Positions 15,673-24,543 of a stretch of 64,000 nt of DNA are shown in pieces. Location: positions 124,001 to 188,000 of the forward strand of contig NZ_CP015225.1 in assembly GCF_001623525.1 (NCBI RefSeq), in the 5' to 3' direction. The notes beneath the pieces are model-generated. The model was not told the DNA's origin and ran no database searches. It worked only from the letters and a program-made list of their open reading frames with translations. The stretch comes from Pseudomonas fluorescens. Lineage in GTDB: Bacteria; Pseudomonadota; Gammaproteobacteria; Pseudomonadales; Pseudomonadaceae. The translations under genes were made by a program, and so were the position numbers. Position 1 is the first letter of the stretch. Every line of letters begins with the position of its first letter.

Positions 15673-16575
15673 TCAGGAGCGGCTGACGCGGTCACCGTAG
15701 ACACGGATCATGTCCAGCAGGTTCTTGACCCGCAGCGGCAGGTTGCCGGCTGGATAGACCGCATGCATGCGCGGGTCTTCACCCGTGCTGGAGGTTAGTT
15801 TGTACTCAGGGAACACCCGCACCAGGCGTCCCGCAGCCACTTCCGGCTCCGCCAGCCAGTCGGCCAGGCGGGCAATCCCGGCACCGGCCAGCGCAGCCTG
15901 GAACACCGCCGCGCCGGAACTGAAGCGAAACTTGGGGTGCACGCGAAAGCTGCCGGCCTGGCCCGGCCCACGAAAATTCCATTCCTTGAGAATCCGCGGC
16001 GCCGTGTGCAGGATCAATGCGTGCTGTTCCAGCGCCTCGATGGATGTCGGCAGCCCGCATCGCTCCAAGTAGCCAGGGCTGGCATAGAGGTAGCGCGAAT
16101 AGCTCCACAGCGGGTAGCCGATCAGGTCGCTGGATTGTGGGAAGGCGCCGCGAATCGAAAAGTCCAGCTTGCCCTCGACCGGATCGACCGCCGCATCGGT
16201 AAAGATCACATCCACGCTGACATCGGGATAACGCTGGCTGTACTGGGTGATCAACTGGGGGACCACCGTGTGGGCCAAGGATTGCGGTGCGGAAAAGCGG
16301 ATCCAGCCGGTGGCCAGGCCGCTGAGCCCGGCCAGGTCCTCGTCCGCCTCACGTTGCAGATCGAGCATTCTGTGGGCGTGGGGCAGTAGCCGCTCGCCGG
16401 CCTCGGTCAGCGTCACGGCATTGGCCGAGCGATTGAACAGCTTGACCCCGCTGCGTTCTTCCAGCCCTTGAATGACGCGGGTCAGCGAGCTGGGGGAGCG
16501 CCCCAGGCTGCGGGCTGCGACGACAAAGCTGCGCTTGCGGGCCACCGTCGCAAAGGCTTCAAGATCAGCCAACAT
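15673..16575 (-). CDS. LysR-family regulator (CrgA-like)
   Basis: The product has 300 residues. The N-terminal HTH (LADLEAFATVARKRSFVVAARSLGRSPSSLTRVIQGLEERSGVKLFNRS) is of the CrgA/DsdC-like LysR subgroup, and the co-inducer domain covers about 90-295. ATG at 16575 is preferred over an upstream GTG at 16587. It is divergent, across about 120 bases, from a dioxygenase-transporter operon that it probably regulates. Confidence 0.9.
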   Translation of the reverse strand: MLADLEAFATVARKRSFVVAARSLGRSPSSLTRVIQGLEERSGVKLFNRSANAVTLTEAGERLLPHAHRMLDLQREADEDLAGLSGLATGWIRFSAPQSLAHTVVPQLITQYSQRYPDVSVDVIFTDAAVDPVEGKLDFSIRGAFPQSSDLIGYPLWSYSRYLYASPGYLERCGLPTSIEALEQHALILHTAPRILKEWNFRGPGQAGSFRVHPKFRFSSGAAVFQAALAGAGIARLADWLAEPEVAAGRLVRVFPEYKLTSSTGEDPRMHAVYPAGNLPLRVKNLLDMIRVYGDRVSRS

Positions 16576-16696
16576 ATCCAGTGCCACCGGCTACCTCATT
16601 GCACTTTTCACAATATGACATTGCAACACAAAAAAGCCCCTTCCGTTAGCCTTCCCGTTCTCAGCACAAGGACGTAGGTAGACAGGAGCGATGGAT

Positions 16697-17782
16697 ATGT
16701 CAACGCTGGATGAAACGCTCAGAAAAGCAACCGCCCTTGCGGGCGAAGCGACCCACGAATGGCTGGTGCCAAAAGCCCCCCTCTCGACAGAAAAGCCTTT
16801 GGTCGAATTACAGCTTTCCTACGAAGAAAAAAGAAAACTCCACAACGAACTCAGGCATTTCGCGATCGGCGACAGCGCCAGCGGCCTGCGGCAGATGCCC
16901 GCCCTCGGACGCTGCCTGGAACAACTGCTGGCTCCGGAAAAATCCCGCTTGCTGCGTGATTTCCAGCACTGCGACGAGGTGGCGCTGGTGATCCGTGGCC
17001 TGCCGGTCGACGCGCAGTTGCCGGCGACGCCCTACGGTGGCAACCCGGATATTGCTGAACTGCCGGTGGTCGCCGGGGCGATCCTCGCGGTACTCGCCGT
17101 GCTCGGCACCTGCCCGGTGGGCTACCAGGGCGAGAGCGAGGACAGCATATTTCGCCATGTCTCGCCCAAGCAGCAGCGGGAAACCGAGAGGAGTTCTTAT
17201 GGCTCGCGCCTGGACCTGGGCATGCATGTCGACAATCCACACCTGCCGCTCAGTTGCGAGGCCGTGCAGCAGTTGTCTGCCTGCCCCGAGTACCTGAGCC
17301 TGACCGGCTTGCGCTGCGAGCTGACGGTGCCGACGCGGATCGTCGCGATTGCCGACGTGCTCAACATGCTGCCGGACTTCGTCGAGCAGGAACTGCTGCG
17401 CCCGAGCTTTTCAGTCCGCCGGCCGGACTCGTTCGCCCGCCAGGACACGGTCCTGGAACAAGTCCCGCTGCTCTACCGGCCCAGCAGCGGCGGCCTGCAC
17501 TGTCGCTACAACATGGCCAGCATCAGCGCTCACTGCGAGCACTCGCGACTGGCCCTGCAACTGTTCGCCGCCGCTGCCAATCACCCCGACGTAGTCCGCT
17601 CGGTACTGCTGCAGCCCGGCGACATGCTGATCTTCAAGAACCAGCAGACCCTGCACGCACGCGATGGCTTCGCGCCGCGCTACGACGGCCTGGACCGCTG
17701 GATGCTGCGGGTCTTCGGCGTCAACGACCGCAAGCGCCTGCTCCCGCTCTCGACCACCCACCCCTTTATCGCCAGAGCCTGA
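16697..17782 (+). CDS. Fe(II)/2-oxoglutarate-dependent oxygenase, TauD/clavaminate-synthase-like
   Basis: The product has 361 residues. The facial triad is visible: H177 and D179 in LGMHVDN, and H320 in NQQTLHARDGF. R334 in LDRWMLRVFG probably binds 2-oxoglutarate. Length and the long N-terminal region resemble amino-acid hydroxylases of the AsnO/VioC/clavaminate synthase group rather than taurine dioxygenase itself, but the substrate cannot be assigned. ATG at 16697 is used because AGGAG at 16684-16688 is 8 bases away, whereas ATG 16691 is too close. It forms an operon with the transporter gene, which starts 4 bases after its stop. Confidence 0.85.
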   Translation: MSTLDETLRKATALAGEATHEWLVPKAPLSTEKPLVELQLSYEEKRKLHNELRHFAIGDSASGLRQMPALGRCLEQLLAPEKSRLLRDFQHCDEVALVIRGLPVDAQLPATPYGGNPDIAELPVVAGAILAVLAVLGTCPVGYQGESEDSIFRHVSPKQQRETERSSYGSRLDLGMHVDNPHLPLSCEAVQQLSACPEYLSLTGLRCELTVPTRIVAIADVLNMLPDFVEQELLRPSFSVRRPDSFARQDTVLEQVPLLYRPSSGGLHCRYNMASISAHCEHSRLALQLFAAAANHPDVVRSVLLQPGDMLIFKNQQTLHARDGFAPRYDGLDRWMLRVFGVNDRKRLLPLSTTHPFIARA

Positions 17783-17786
17783 TCCA

Positions 17787-18551
17787 ATGTTCGATATCGT
17801 CCTGCTATGTGTCTTCGCCTTCGCCGCCGGCCTGATCGATGCGGCCGTCGGCGGCGGCGGCCTGATCCAGATCCCGGCACTGTTCAATGTGCTGCCCGGC
17901 GCCCAGCCCGCTGCCCTGCTCGGCACCAACAAGGTCGCGGCGGCCTGCGGCACGGCCTTTGCCGCGCGCTCGTTCGTGCGCAAGGTGGTGATCGACTGGA
18001 GCCTGGTGGTTCCTGCCGCCGGCGCGGCCTTTGTCATGGCCTTCGCTGGCGCGGCGACGGTATCGCTCGTGCCGCAGGCCGTGATGCGCCCGGCGGTATT
18101 GGTGCTAATCATGCTGATGGCGATCTACACCTTCTGGAAAAAGGACTTCGGCAGCCTGCACAAGCCCATGCGCATCGGCACCAAGGAGAAGCTGCTGGCG
18201 GTACTGGTCGGTGGCGCCATCGGTTTCTACGACGGGTTGTTCGGACCGGGCACCGGCAGCTTCCTGATCTTCCTGTTCATTCGCTGCTTCGCCTTCGACT
18301 TCCTGCACGCCTCGGCGTCGGCCAAGCTGGTGAATATCGCCACCAATGTCGCGGCGCTGCTGTTCTTTATCCCGAGCGGCAACGTGCTCTACTTGGTAGC
18401 GCTGCCGATGGCGCTGTTCAATATCCTCGGCGCGCTGACCGGCACCTGGCTGGCGGTGCGCAAGGGTGTGCCCTTTGTCCGCGCGTTGTTCCTGGTGCTG
18501 CTGGTGATTCTGATCAGCAAGCTGTCCTATGACCTGATCTCGGTGGGTTGA
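17787..18551 (+). CDS. TSUP-family (TauE/SafE) membrane transporter
   Basis: The product has 254 residues with about eight membrane helices and two internal repeats. Conserved TSUP motifs are AAGLIDAAVGGGGLIQIPAL and LLGTNKVAAACGT in the first half, and GFYDGLFGPGTGSFL and ASASAKLVNIATNVAAL in the second. The family moves organic or sulfur-containing anions such as sulfoacetate or sulfite. The ATG at 17787, 4 bases after the oxygenase stop, is used; the frame is open from inside the oxygenase gene but the upstream part is a shadow. Co-expression suggests it moves the oxygenase substrate or product. Confidence 0.9.
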   Translation: MFDIVLLCVFAFAAGLIDAAVGGGGLIQIPALFNVLPGAQPAALLGTNKVAAACGTAFAARSFVRKVVIDWSLVVPAAGAAFVMAFAGAATVSLVPQAVMRPAVLVLIMLMAIYTFWKKDFGSLHKPMRIGTKEKLLAVLVGGAIGFYDGLFGPGTGSFLIFLFIRCFAFDFLHASASAKLVNIATNVAALLFFIPSGNVLYLVALPMALFNILGALTGTWLAVRKGVPFVRALFLVLLVILISKLSYDLISVG

Positions 18552-18644
18552 GTTGCCCATAGCCCCGCCAAAAAGTGTTCGGCAAGCAGATTCAGCCCCA
18601 TACTCTCGGTTTTTGCACTGTAGATATCCAGATGAGGCCCTGTT

Positions 18645-19355
18645 TTGTCGAATGTTGAACCCCAGTTGCACGCGCTGACGTTGAATCACATCTATGACGG
18701 TTTCAAACAGCTGATCCCAATCTCTCTTTTCGTCGTCGTGTTCGGCGTTGCTTTCGGCCTGGCGGCTGCGCAAACGGGCTTGAGTGATACGTCAGCCGTA
18801 CTCATGAGCACGCTGGTTTTTGCCGGCGCTTCTCAATTTGCCGCACTGGATCTGTGGGGGCAGCAAGTGCCGGTCGTTCCGCTGATGATCACCGTCTTCG
18901 CTATCAACGCCCGGCACTTGTTGATGGGCGCGACGCTTTACCCGTGGCTGCGGGAGCTGCCCGTTGCCAAACGCTACGGTGTCATGCTGGTTGTTTCTGA
19001 CGCCAACTGGGCCATGGCGATGCAGGCGCTCAGTCGTGGCAAGCCGGGGCTCGGGCTTTTATTCGGCGGCGGCATTGCGCTCTGGGTCGCGTGGATCCTG
19101 GGCAGTTGGCTGGGACTTCATTTCGGCAGCGCCATTGAGAACCCGGTCAGTTTCGGACTCGATATGGTGATGGGCTGTTTCTTGTTGGCGATGGTCGTGG
19201 GCGGGAAGAAAAACCTGCGCATGTTCATTATCTGGACCGTGGCGGCCTGCTCATCGCTGTTGGCTTACTGGTACTTGCCGGCGAACAGTCATGTCGTGGT
19301 CGGCGCTTTGGCGGGGGGCATTCTGGGTGCGCTGTGGATGGAGAAAACACAATGA
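18645..19355 (+). CDS. azlC: AzlC-type branched-chain amino acid exporter subunit
   Basis: The product has 236 residues and many membrane helices. The AzlC signature region (ISLFVVVFGVAFGLAA.., LVFAGASQFAAL, FAINARHLLMGATLYPWL) is intact. AzlC forms the large subunit of an exporter with AzlD. No suitable ATG exists upstream of the first conserved helix. TTG at 18645 is preceded by GATGAGG at a good distance and is taken as start. The stop overlaps the azlD start as ATGA. Confidence 0.9.
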   Translation: MSNVEPQLHALTLNHIYDGFKQLIPISLFVVVFGVAFGLAAAQTGLSDTSAVLMSTLVFAGASQFAALDLWGQQVPVVPLMITVFAINARHLLMGATLYPWLRELPVAKRYGVMLVVSDANWAMAMQALSRGKPGLGLLFGGGIALWVAWILGSWLGLHFGSAIENPVSFGLDMVMGCFLLAMVVGGKKNLRMFIIWTVAACSSLLAYWYLPANSHVVVGALAGGILGALWMEKTQ

Positions 19356-19660
19356 GCATTGAAACGGCGGGTTACGGCACCCTGATTGTCATATTGATCA
19401 TGGCCGCGGTGACATTGGCGACTCGGTGGGGCGGTGTTTTCGTGATGTCGTTCGTGCCGATCAACTATCGGGTGCAACAATTCATCACGGCCATGTCCGG
19501 TTCGGTGTTGGTGGCGGTGTTGGCTCCGCTGGCGGTTAAAGGTGATAACGGCGCACGCCTGGCTTTGCTGACTACGGCGATCGTCATGCTGATACTGAAA
19601 AAACCGTTGCCGGCAATTGCGGCCGGCATACTTGCAGCGGCTTTAGCCAGGCAGTTCTGA
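19352..19660 (+). CDS. azlD: AzlD-type branched-chain amino acid exporter subunit
   Basis: The product has 102 residues and four hydrophobic segments. TRWGGVFVM near residue 24 is the AzlD hallmark. It is translationally coupled to azlC by an ATGA overlap, so the upstream extension from 19334 is not used. Confidence 0.9.
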   Translation: MSIETAGYGTLIVILIMAAVTLATRWGGVFVMSFVPINYRVQQFITAMSGSVLVAVLAPLAVKGDNGARLALLTTAIVMLILKKPLPAIAAGILAAALARQF

Positions 19661-19713
19661 ATGGTCGAGTCGCCCGCGAACAAGCGAGCGACGAAACCCC
19701 ATCAACACCCAGG

Positions 19714-19920
19714 TCAAAAACTCAGCGCCGCCGCTTCCCCAAACGAGTGATCCTGTACACCCGTCATAAAGTGCAGCGACATCTCCTGTGGCGCCTCGAT
19801 GGGCGGAATTTCAAAACTCCCCACCACCTGCCCCTGAAGCGCACTCAGCCGCATCGACTCTTCTTCCTTTAACTTTGCCATTCTCGCGTGATTCGCTGCG
19901 ATTTCGTTGAGAGTTGACAC
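19714..19920 (-). CDS. Small hypothetical protein with GTG start
   Basis: The product has 68 residues (MSTLNEIAANHARMAKLKEEESMRLSAL.. ..FEIPPIEAPQEMSLHF..). The N-terminal half is a charged helix and the C-terminal half is acidic and Pro-rich. GTG at 19920 is chosen because GGAG lies 7 bases upstream; a start at 19944 would precede that site. Function unknown, and it has no clear operon partner. Confidence 0.6.
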   Translation of the reverse strand: MSTLNEIAANHARMAKLKEEESMRLSALQGQVVGSFEIPPIEAPQEMSLHFMTGVQDHSFGEAAALSF

Positions 19921-20152
19921 GGTACATCTCCGTTTGCTGACCAAGCATTGATTAATTTGCCGCCGCGTCAGAATTACGTCGTTCTTGGCTGCTGAGACAA
20001 GTCAGTGCAAGCCCTGAGCCAGACGTGGCCGCCTGTTGGCTCCGCCACTGGACAGGTGACGAATGGCGGGGCAGACGTGCATTGACGGCGGCAACGTTGC
20101 AACCATGCCTCAACAATAAGTCACTGATAATACAAACCGCTCCCCGGCAGGG

Positions 20153-21364
20153 TCAGTCGGTCTCGGCGCTGTAGATGCTTGACCGGTGTGTCGAATACCT
20201 GTGCACCACAACCACCCCGGCTCCGATCAGGCTGGTGGCAACCGCCAGCAGCAGAATCACCTGCTGCGTTCCAATAGGCGCGGCCAGCACCGCGACCAGT
20301 AGGCCTGCGAGTGGTTGCGACAGGTTGTTGAGCAGCGTGATGACGCCGACGGTCTTGCCGAAGTCCTGGGGCGGAATGACTTGCTGGCGGAGGGTGCGGA
20401 AGTAGACGTTGAACATTTTGTCGAAACCGACAATCAGCAAGAAACCGACGACGTAGCCCCCTGTGTTCGGGCTGAGCGCAGTGATGAAGGCGCCGACGGC
20501 AATCAGCGTGTAGGAGAGGGCGCCCAGCAGTTTCAAGGGCAGGGTCAGCCGGGCGAGGAGGAACAGAATGAGGATGGTGGTCACGGCACCGGCTGCCTGT
20601 AGGCCTGCGTAGTCATCCTTGCCGGCGCCGTAATGGCCGATGACCATGGCCGCCGAGGTGGCGAGGGTGACGCCGATGATCAGGTTGACGCCCACTGCCA
20701 GGCTGATGATTTTTTTCAGTTCTGCCAGGTTGCGGATGTGGCCGAAGGCAATGCGCAGCGGGTTCAGCCAGAGGTCATGATGCTGCTCGAAGGTTTCCAG
20801 GGTGACCGAACTGATGCGCTGCCAATACAGCATCGCCAGGTCTGCCAGCAGGAACAGCCCGGCAATCGCTAGCACCACCCAGTGCCACGCCCACACCTCT
20901 AGCAGCAGCGCAGCGATCAGCGGGCCCAGCACCAAGCCGGTCTGGTCGGCTATTTGCGAGTAGGACAGGGTCTTGGTGTAGGTGTAGTGCTTGAAGATGT
21001 ACGGCATCACCACTTCGCGGGCCATGATGCCCTGGGTGGTCAGCACGCCGCACAGGGCCGAGAGCGCGACGATCCAATAGATCCCGCCGAAGACGCCATG
21101 GAGCACGACCGCCACCCCGCAGGCGACGGCGCGATAGACCTGGCTGATGTGCAGGATGCGAATCGGCGAGAACTTGTCGCACAGCGCGCCGCAGATCGGG
21201 AACGACAGGTAGCGTGGCAGGGACTCGACGAAGAACGCCAGGCCTGCCCAGGAGACGCTGTTGGTGGTCTGGAAAACAATCAGCGGGACGATGAACAGCA
21301 GAATCTGGTCGGCCAACCGGGAGAGGAACATCGAGACGAAAAAAGCCAGGTAATCCTTGCGCAT
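20153..21364 (-). CDS. MFS transporter (MFS_3/EntS-like)
   Basis: The product has 403 residues and about twelve membrane helices. The N-terminal half (FFVSMFLSRLADQILLFIVPLIVFQTT.., SLPRYLSFPICGALCDKFSPIRIL) and VVMPYIFKHYTYTKTLSYSQIADQTGLVLGPLIAA resemble the MFS_3 group that includes the enterobactin exporter EntS. No siderophore genes are nearby, so the substrate is open. The N-terminus MRKDYLAFF is a standard start at 21364. Confidence 0.85.
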   Translation of the reverse strand: MRKDYLAFFVSMFLSRLADQILLFIVPLIVFQTTNSVSWAGLAFFVESLPRYLSFPICGALCDKFSPIRILHISQVYRAVACGVAVVLHGVFGGIYWIVALSALCGVLTTQGIMAREVVMPYIFKHYTYTKTLSYSQIADQTGLVLGPLIAALLLEVWAWHWVVLAIAGLFLLADLAMLYWQRISSVTLETFEQHHDLWLNPLRIAFGHIRNLAELKKIISLAVGVNLIIGVTLATSAAMVIGHYGAGKDDYAGLQAAGAVTTILILFLLARLTLPLKLLGALSYTLIAVGAFITALSPNTGGYVVGFLLIVGFDKMFNVYFRTLRQQVIPPQDFGKTVGVITLLNNLSQPLAGLLVAVLAAPIGTQQVILLLAVATSLIGAGVVVVHRYSTHRSSIYSAETD

Positions 21365-21492
21365 GAAACTCCTTGATTGCGGTGTTCAGGTATATCCGGT
21401 CCAGGCAAGCGGCGCGCAGTGTGATATGGAACTAATATCACCGTTAGTCTCTATATCTTTACAGGGGACATCCCTTTTTTGAGAGAACTGCC

Positions 21493-22005
21493 ATGTTCAA
21501 ATCGCGCTCGTTGATTGCTGCAGTGACGTGTTTCGCCCTGGCGGCTGGCCCTGGCATTGTTGTCGCGGACCCGGGCAACGGCAAGGGGAATGCTCAATTC
21601 GATCAAGGCCCCGGTCATGGACAGGGAGGTAAAGGCGGGCAGGGTAACAAGGGCGGTCAAGGCAATCCCGGCAACAAGGGCAACCAGGGCGGCAAAGGCA
21701 ACCAAGGTGGTGGCGGCGGCGATTGGCATAACGGCCCGAGCCTCGACCGCAGCGGCATCCTGGGTGTGATTGGCGGCTATCGCGATTACTGGAGCCCCGG
21801 CCCGGCGTTGCCGCCAGGCATCCAGAAAAATCTTGCACGAGGCAAGCCGTTGCCACCCGGTATCGCCAAAAAGCTCGATGGGCGACTGCTGGGGCGGTTG
21901 CCGCACTATGACGGTTATGAGTGGCAACAGGTCGGCACGGACCTGATCCTGGTGGCGATCGCCACTGGCATCATCTATGAAGTGCTCAATGGCGCGTTCG
22001 ACTAA
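21493..22005 (+). CDS. CigR/RcnB-like periplasmic protein
   Basis: The product has 170 residues. The signal peptide MFKSRSLIAAVTCFALAAGPGIVVA is followed by a Gly/Asn/Gln-rich, low-complexity linker (about 27-77) with GNKGGQGN-type units. The C-terminal RcnB-like domain (PPGIQKNLARGKPLPPGIAKKLDG) ends in a hydrophobic helix (LILVAIATGIIYEVL). The architecture matches the anti-virulence regulator CigR family. The glycine-rich part is simple sequence and its length may vary between strains. Confidence 0.85.
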   Translation: MFKSRSLIAAVTCFALAAGPGIVVADPGNGKGNAQFDQGPGHGQGGKGGQGNKGGQGNPGNKGNQGGKGNQGGGGGDWHNGPSLDRSGILGVIGGYRDYWSPGPALPPGIQKNLARGKPLPPGIAKKLDGRLLGRLPHYDGYEWQQVGTDLILVAIATGIIYEVLNGAFD

Positions 22006-22039
22006 GTCGGAGTAATGCCAATCAGTTAAGCAACACACC

Positions 22040-22129
22040 TGTGGGAGTGGGCTTGCTCGCGAAAGCGGTGGGTCAGTTAGCGATGATGTTGGCTGTGCCG
22101 ACGCCTTCGCGAGCAAGCTCGCTCCCACA
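22040..22129. repeat. REPIN (two inverted Pseudomonas REP sequences)
   Basis: GTGGGAGTGGGCTTGCTCGC and its inverted partner (GCGAGCAAGCTCGCTCCCAC) lie about 45 bases apart. Confidence 0.9.
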
Positions 22130-22155
22130 ACTGGATTGGAGTATGACTGGGAGAG

Positions 22156-22297
22156 CCAGGCCGGCTGTCAGGCCGCCTCGCGGTGGACGTTGATCTCGGC
22201 GCCCCGTTAACCATGTGTCCGGTCCGTACACGCTTTTCGAAAGTGACCCGCCGTCAGGGCGGAACCCTAAGTGGCCGTTACCGCAGCAATGGATATG
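22156..22297. repeat. Dispersed Pseudomonas repeat, short form
   Basis: Two blocks match the region at 51.9-52.3 kb: 22156-22213 (..CAGGCCGCCTCGCGG.., TGATCTCGGCGCCCCGTTAA) and 22231-22297 (CGCTTTTCGAAAGTGACCCG, GGCGGAACCCTAAGT). Here they are separated by only about 17 bases. Confidence 0.8.
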
Positions 22298-22343
22298 TAC
22301 TCAATCAACAAGAGCAAGCCCACCCACTCCCACAGGTTTCGTA

Positions 22344-24188
22344 TCAGCTTTCAAGTTGCCGCAGCCGTTTGTACAAGGTATTGCGGCTGACGCCCAGCCG
22401 TCGCGCCAGGTGTGAAATGTTCCCGCCCACTGCCTGCAACTGACGGTTCAGGTCCTCGGCATCGTTCAGGTCCACCGTCAGCGGCTCAGGCGTTTCCACC
22501 GGTTCCATTTCAAGGTCGACAAAGAAGTCGTCGGGCAGGTGTTCCGGGCGGATCGGCTGTTCCTCGGCCATCGCCAGGGCCACTTGCAGCACGCTGCTGA
22601 CCTGTCGCAGGTTGCCCGGCCATGGATGGCGTTCGAACAGGTCCAGTACCTCGCGGCTCAGGCCGGCCCATTGGGTCGGTTCGCGGTGGTGTTCCCAGAG
22701 GCGTTTGAACAGGGCCTGTTTGTCGCTGCGTTCGCGCAGCGGTGGCAGCTCCAGCGTCAGGCCGCCGATGCGGTAGTACAAGTCTTCGCGAAACCGCCCC
22801 AGTTGCACCTGTTCACGCAGCGAGCGGTTGGTGGCGGAGATGATGCGGATGTCCACTGGGAACAGCTCGGCGCTGCCCACCGGCTGTACGCAACGTTCCT
22901 GCAAGACCCGCAGCAGCCGGGCCTGGGTTGGCAGGGGCATGTCGCCGATCTCGTCGAGGAACAACGTACCCCGGTCGGCCTTGCGGATCAGGCCGATGCT
23001 GCCTTTCTGGTTGGCACCGGTGAAGGCGCCTTTTTCGTAGCCGAACAGTTCCGACTCCACCAACTCGGCGGGGATCGCTGCGCAGTTGACGGCAATGAAC
23101 GGCTGCTTGCAGCGTGAACTGGCCTGGTGCAGCGCTTTGACGAAGACTTCCTTGCCGACACCGGTCTCGCCGTGGATCAGCAGCGGAATGTCCTTCTCCA
23201 GCAAGCGCTCGGCCTGGCGCACGGCTTTCTCCACGCGGCTGTCACCGAAGTGCAAGGTGTTGAGGCTGATAGCGTTGCTGGCGGGGGCCGGCGCAGGTGC
23301 TGTTTCGGTGAACACGCGAGCCTTGATCGACACCTGGCTCGGGCGTCGGAGCAAGCACTGGAAACGGTTGCTACCGGATGCTTGCAGGGCGAACGGCAGG
23401 CCGTCGGGCTGGTTCAGCAGTTCCAGCAGCGAGACCTTGAACAGGCTTTCGATACTGACCCGTGACAGGCTCAGGCCCAGCAGGTTGTCGGCCCGACGGT
23501 TGGCGGACAGGACCTGGCCGCTCTCATCGAAGATCAGCAGTCCGGCCCATTGGCTGTCGAGGTTGTTCAGGCCGGTGTTGAAGGTCAGTTGGAAGTGTTC
23601 ACCGCGAAACAGGTTGAGGATCAGCCGGTTCTCCACGGTCTGGCTCATCATCTTGACCATGCCCAGGGTGTGGGAGGGCGGCAGGTAGCTGTCGCTGGAG
23701 ACGTCGAGCACGGCGATGACCTTGCGCTCGGCATCGAAGATCGGCGCGGCGGAGCCGGTCATGAAGCGGTTGGCCTTGAGGAAGTGTTCATCGTGTTCGA
23801 TGTGCACCGCCTGTTCGCAGGCCAGCGCGGTGCCGATGGCGTTGGTGCCGGTGCAGCGCTCCATCCAGCTCGCCCCGGCGCTGAAGCCATGGGCCAGTTT
23901 CGGCTCGATGAAACGCTGGGTGCCCCAGGAGGTCAGCACTTGGCCCTGGTTGTCGGCCAGCATGATCAGGCAGTTGGAGTTGCTCAGGATGTTTTCGTAG
24001 TACGGCAAGACTTCCTGGTGGGTGGTCTGCACCAGCGAATGCTGGCTCTCCAGCAACTGGGCGATGCCTTGGGCGGGCAACTGGTCGAAGGCCGGCACGC
24101 TTTGATGGTTCAGGCCGAAGGCGCGGCAACGGGACCAGGAGGCCTGGATGATGGCCTCGTGGGACAAGGCTGGAGCAGGTGCGGCCAT
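22344..24188 (-). CDS. Sigma-54-dependent activator, AcoR family
   Basis: The product has 614 residues. An N-terminal GAF-type sensor (about 60-190) and a PAS-like segment (about 205-280, WAGLLIFDESGQVLSANRRADNLLG) are followed by an AAA+ domain. The AAA+ domain has Walker A GETGVGKE, the sigma-54 contact loop GAFTGA, Walker B GTLFLDEIGD and the arginine finger region ..FREDLYYRI. A Fis-type HTH closes it (GGNISHLARRLGVSRNTLYKRL). AcoR-type proteins bind upstream repeats and activate -24/-12 promoters in response to small metabolites. It is divergent from the glycerol-type ABC operon, its likely target. Confidence 0.9.
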   Translation of the reverse strand: MAAPAPALSHEAIIQASWSRCRAFGLNHQSVPAFDQLPAQGIAQLLESQHSLVQTTHQEVLPYYENILSNSNCLIMLADNQGQVLTSWGTQRFIEPKLAHGFSAGASWMERCTGTNAIGTALACEQAVHIEHDEHFLKANRFMTGSAAPIFDAERKVIAVLDVSSDSYLPPSHTLGMVKMMSQTVENRLILNLFRGEHFQLTFNTGLNNLDSQWAGLLIFDESGQVLSANRRADNLLGLSLSRVSIESLFKVSLLELLNQPDGLPFALQASGSNRFQCLLRRPSQVSIKARVFTETAPAPAPASNAISLNTLHFGDSRVEKAVRQAERLLEKDIPLLIHGETGVGKEVFVKALHQASSRCKQPFIAVNCAAIPAELVESELFGYEKGAFTGANQKGSIGLIRKADRGTLFLDEIGDMPLPTQARLLRVLQERCVQPVGSAELFPVDIRIISATNRSLREQVQLGRFREDLYYRIGGLTLELPPLRERSDKQALFKRLWEHHREPTQWAGLSREVLDLFERHPWPGNLRQVSSVLQVALAMAEEQPIRPEHLPDDFFVDLEMEPVETPEPLTVDLNDAEDLNRQLQAVGGNISHLARRLGVSRNTLYKRLRQLES

Positions 24189-24280
24189 GGGGCACTCTCG
24201 CAGGAGCTGTTTTTATTGTTGTGGCAAGTCTCGCACAGACGCCTTGTGCTGGGGCAGGCCTGAATACCACTTCATACACA

Positions 24281-24316
24281 TGCCCTTGTGGGAGCGAGCA
24301 AGCTCCCACAAGGGCA
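24281..24316. repeat. REP-like perfect palindrome
   Basis: The arms TGCCCTTGTGGGAGC and GCTCCCACAAGGGCA flank GAGCAA. It lies about 35 bases upstream of the TGTTCA repeats. Confidence 0.8.
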
Positions 24317-24349
24317 TGGCCAGGCTAGCCGAAAACGTTCTTTCAGTGT

Positions 24350-24419
24350 TGTTCAAAATTGTTCATTGTCAACCCGCTCGTTGTTCAGTTGTTCATTCCT
24401 GATTGTTCACTTGTGTTCA
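24350..24419 (+). promoter_or_regulatory. Six TGTTCA repeats, candidate activator binding region
   Basis: TGTTCA occurs at 24350, 24360, 24382, 24390, 24404 and 24414, all in one orientation. An inverted GAAC (24425-24428) lies just downstream. The array sits 65-135 bases upstream of the -24/-12 promoter, where enhancer-binding proteins act. Binding by the AcoR-like protein is inferred. Confidence 0.6.
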
Positions 24420-24483
24420 TCAACGAACGTCTTTTTCCTACGGATAAGTAGAAATTTCTTTTAGAACAATGGCTTGTGATTTC

Positions 24484-24499
24484 TGGCACGGCTTTCGCT
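24484..24499 (+). promoter_or_regulatory. Sigma-54 promoter of the glp ABC operon
   Basis: TGGCACGGCTTTCGCT fits the consensus TGGCACG-N4-TTGCW at all but one base, with GG (24485-24486) and GC (24497-24498) exactly 10 bases apart. It lies about 45 bases upstream of glpS and faces it. Confidence 0.85.
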
Positions 24500-24543
24500 T
24501 TCTAACTCGGGTCGCTTGACTCCAATAATAAAAAGGCCGAGCC

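Noticed and set aside
21570..21720. Tandem repeat or collagen-like structural gene
   Set aside because: The glycine-rich stretch is simple-sequence linker within the CigR-like protein and lacks regular Gly-X-Y periodicity.
22183..22443. 86-residue protein
   Set aside because: The frame falls on the dispersed repeat and the antisense end of the AcoR-like gene, with no ribosome-binding site.
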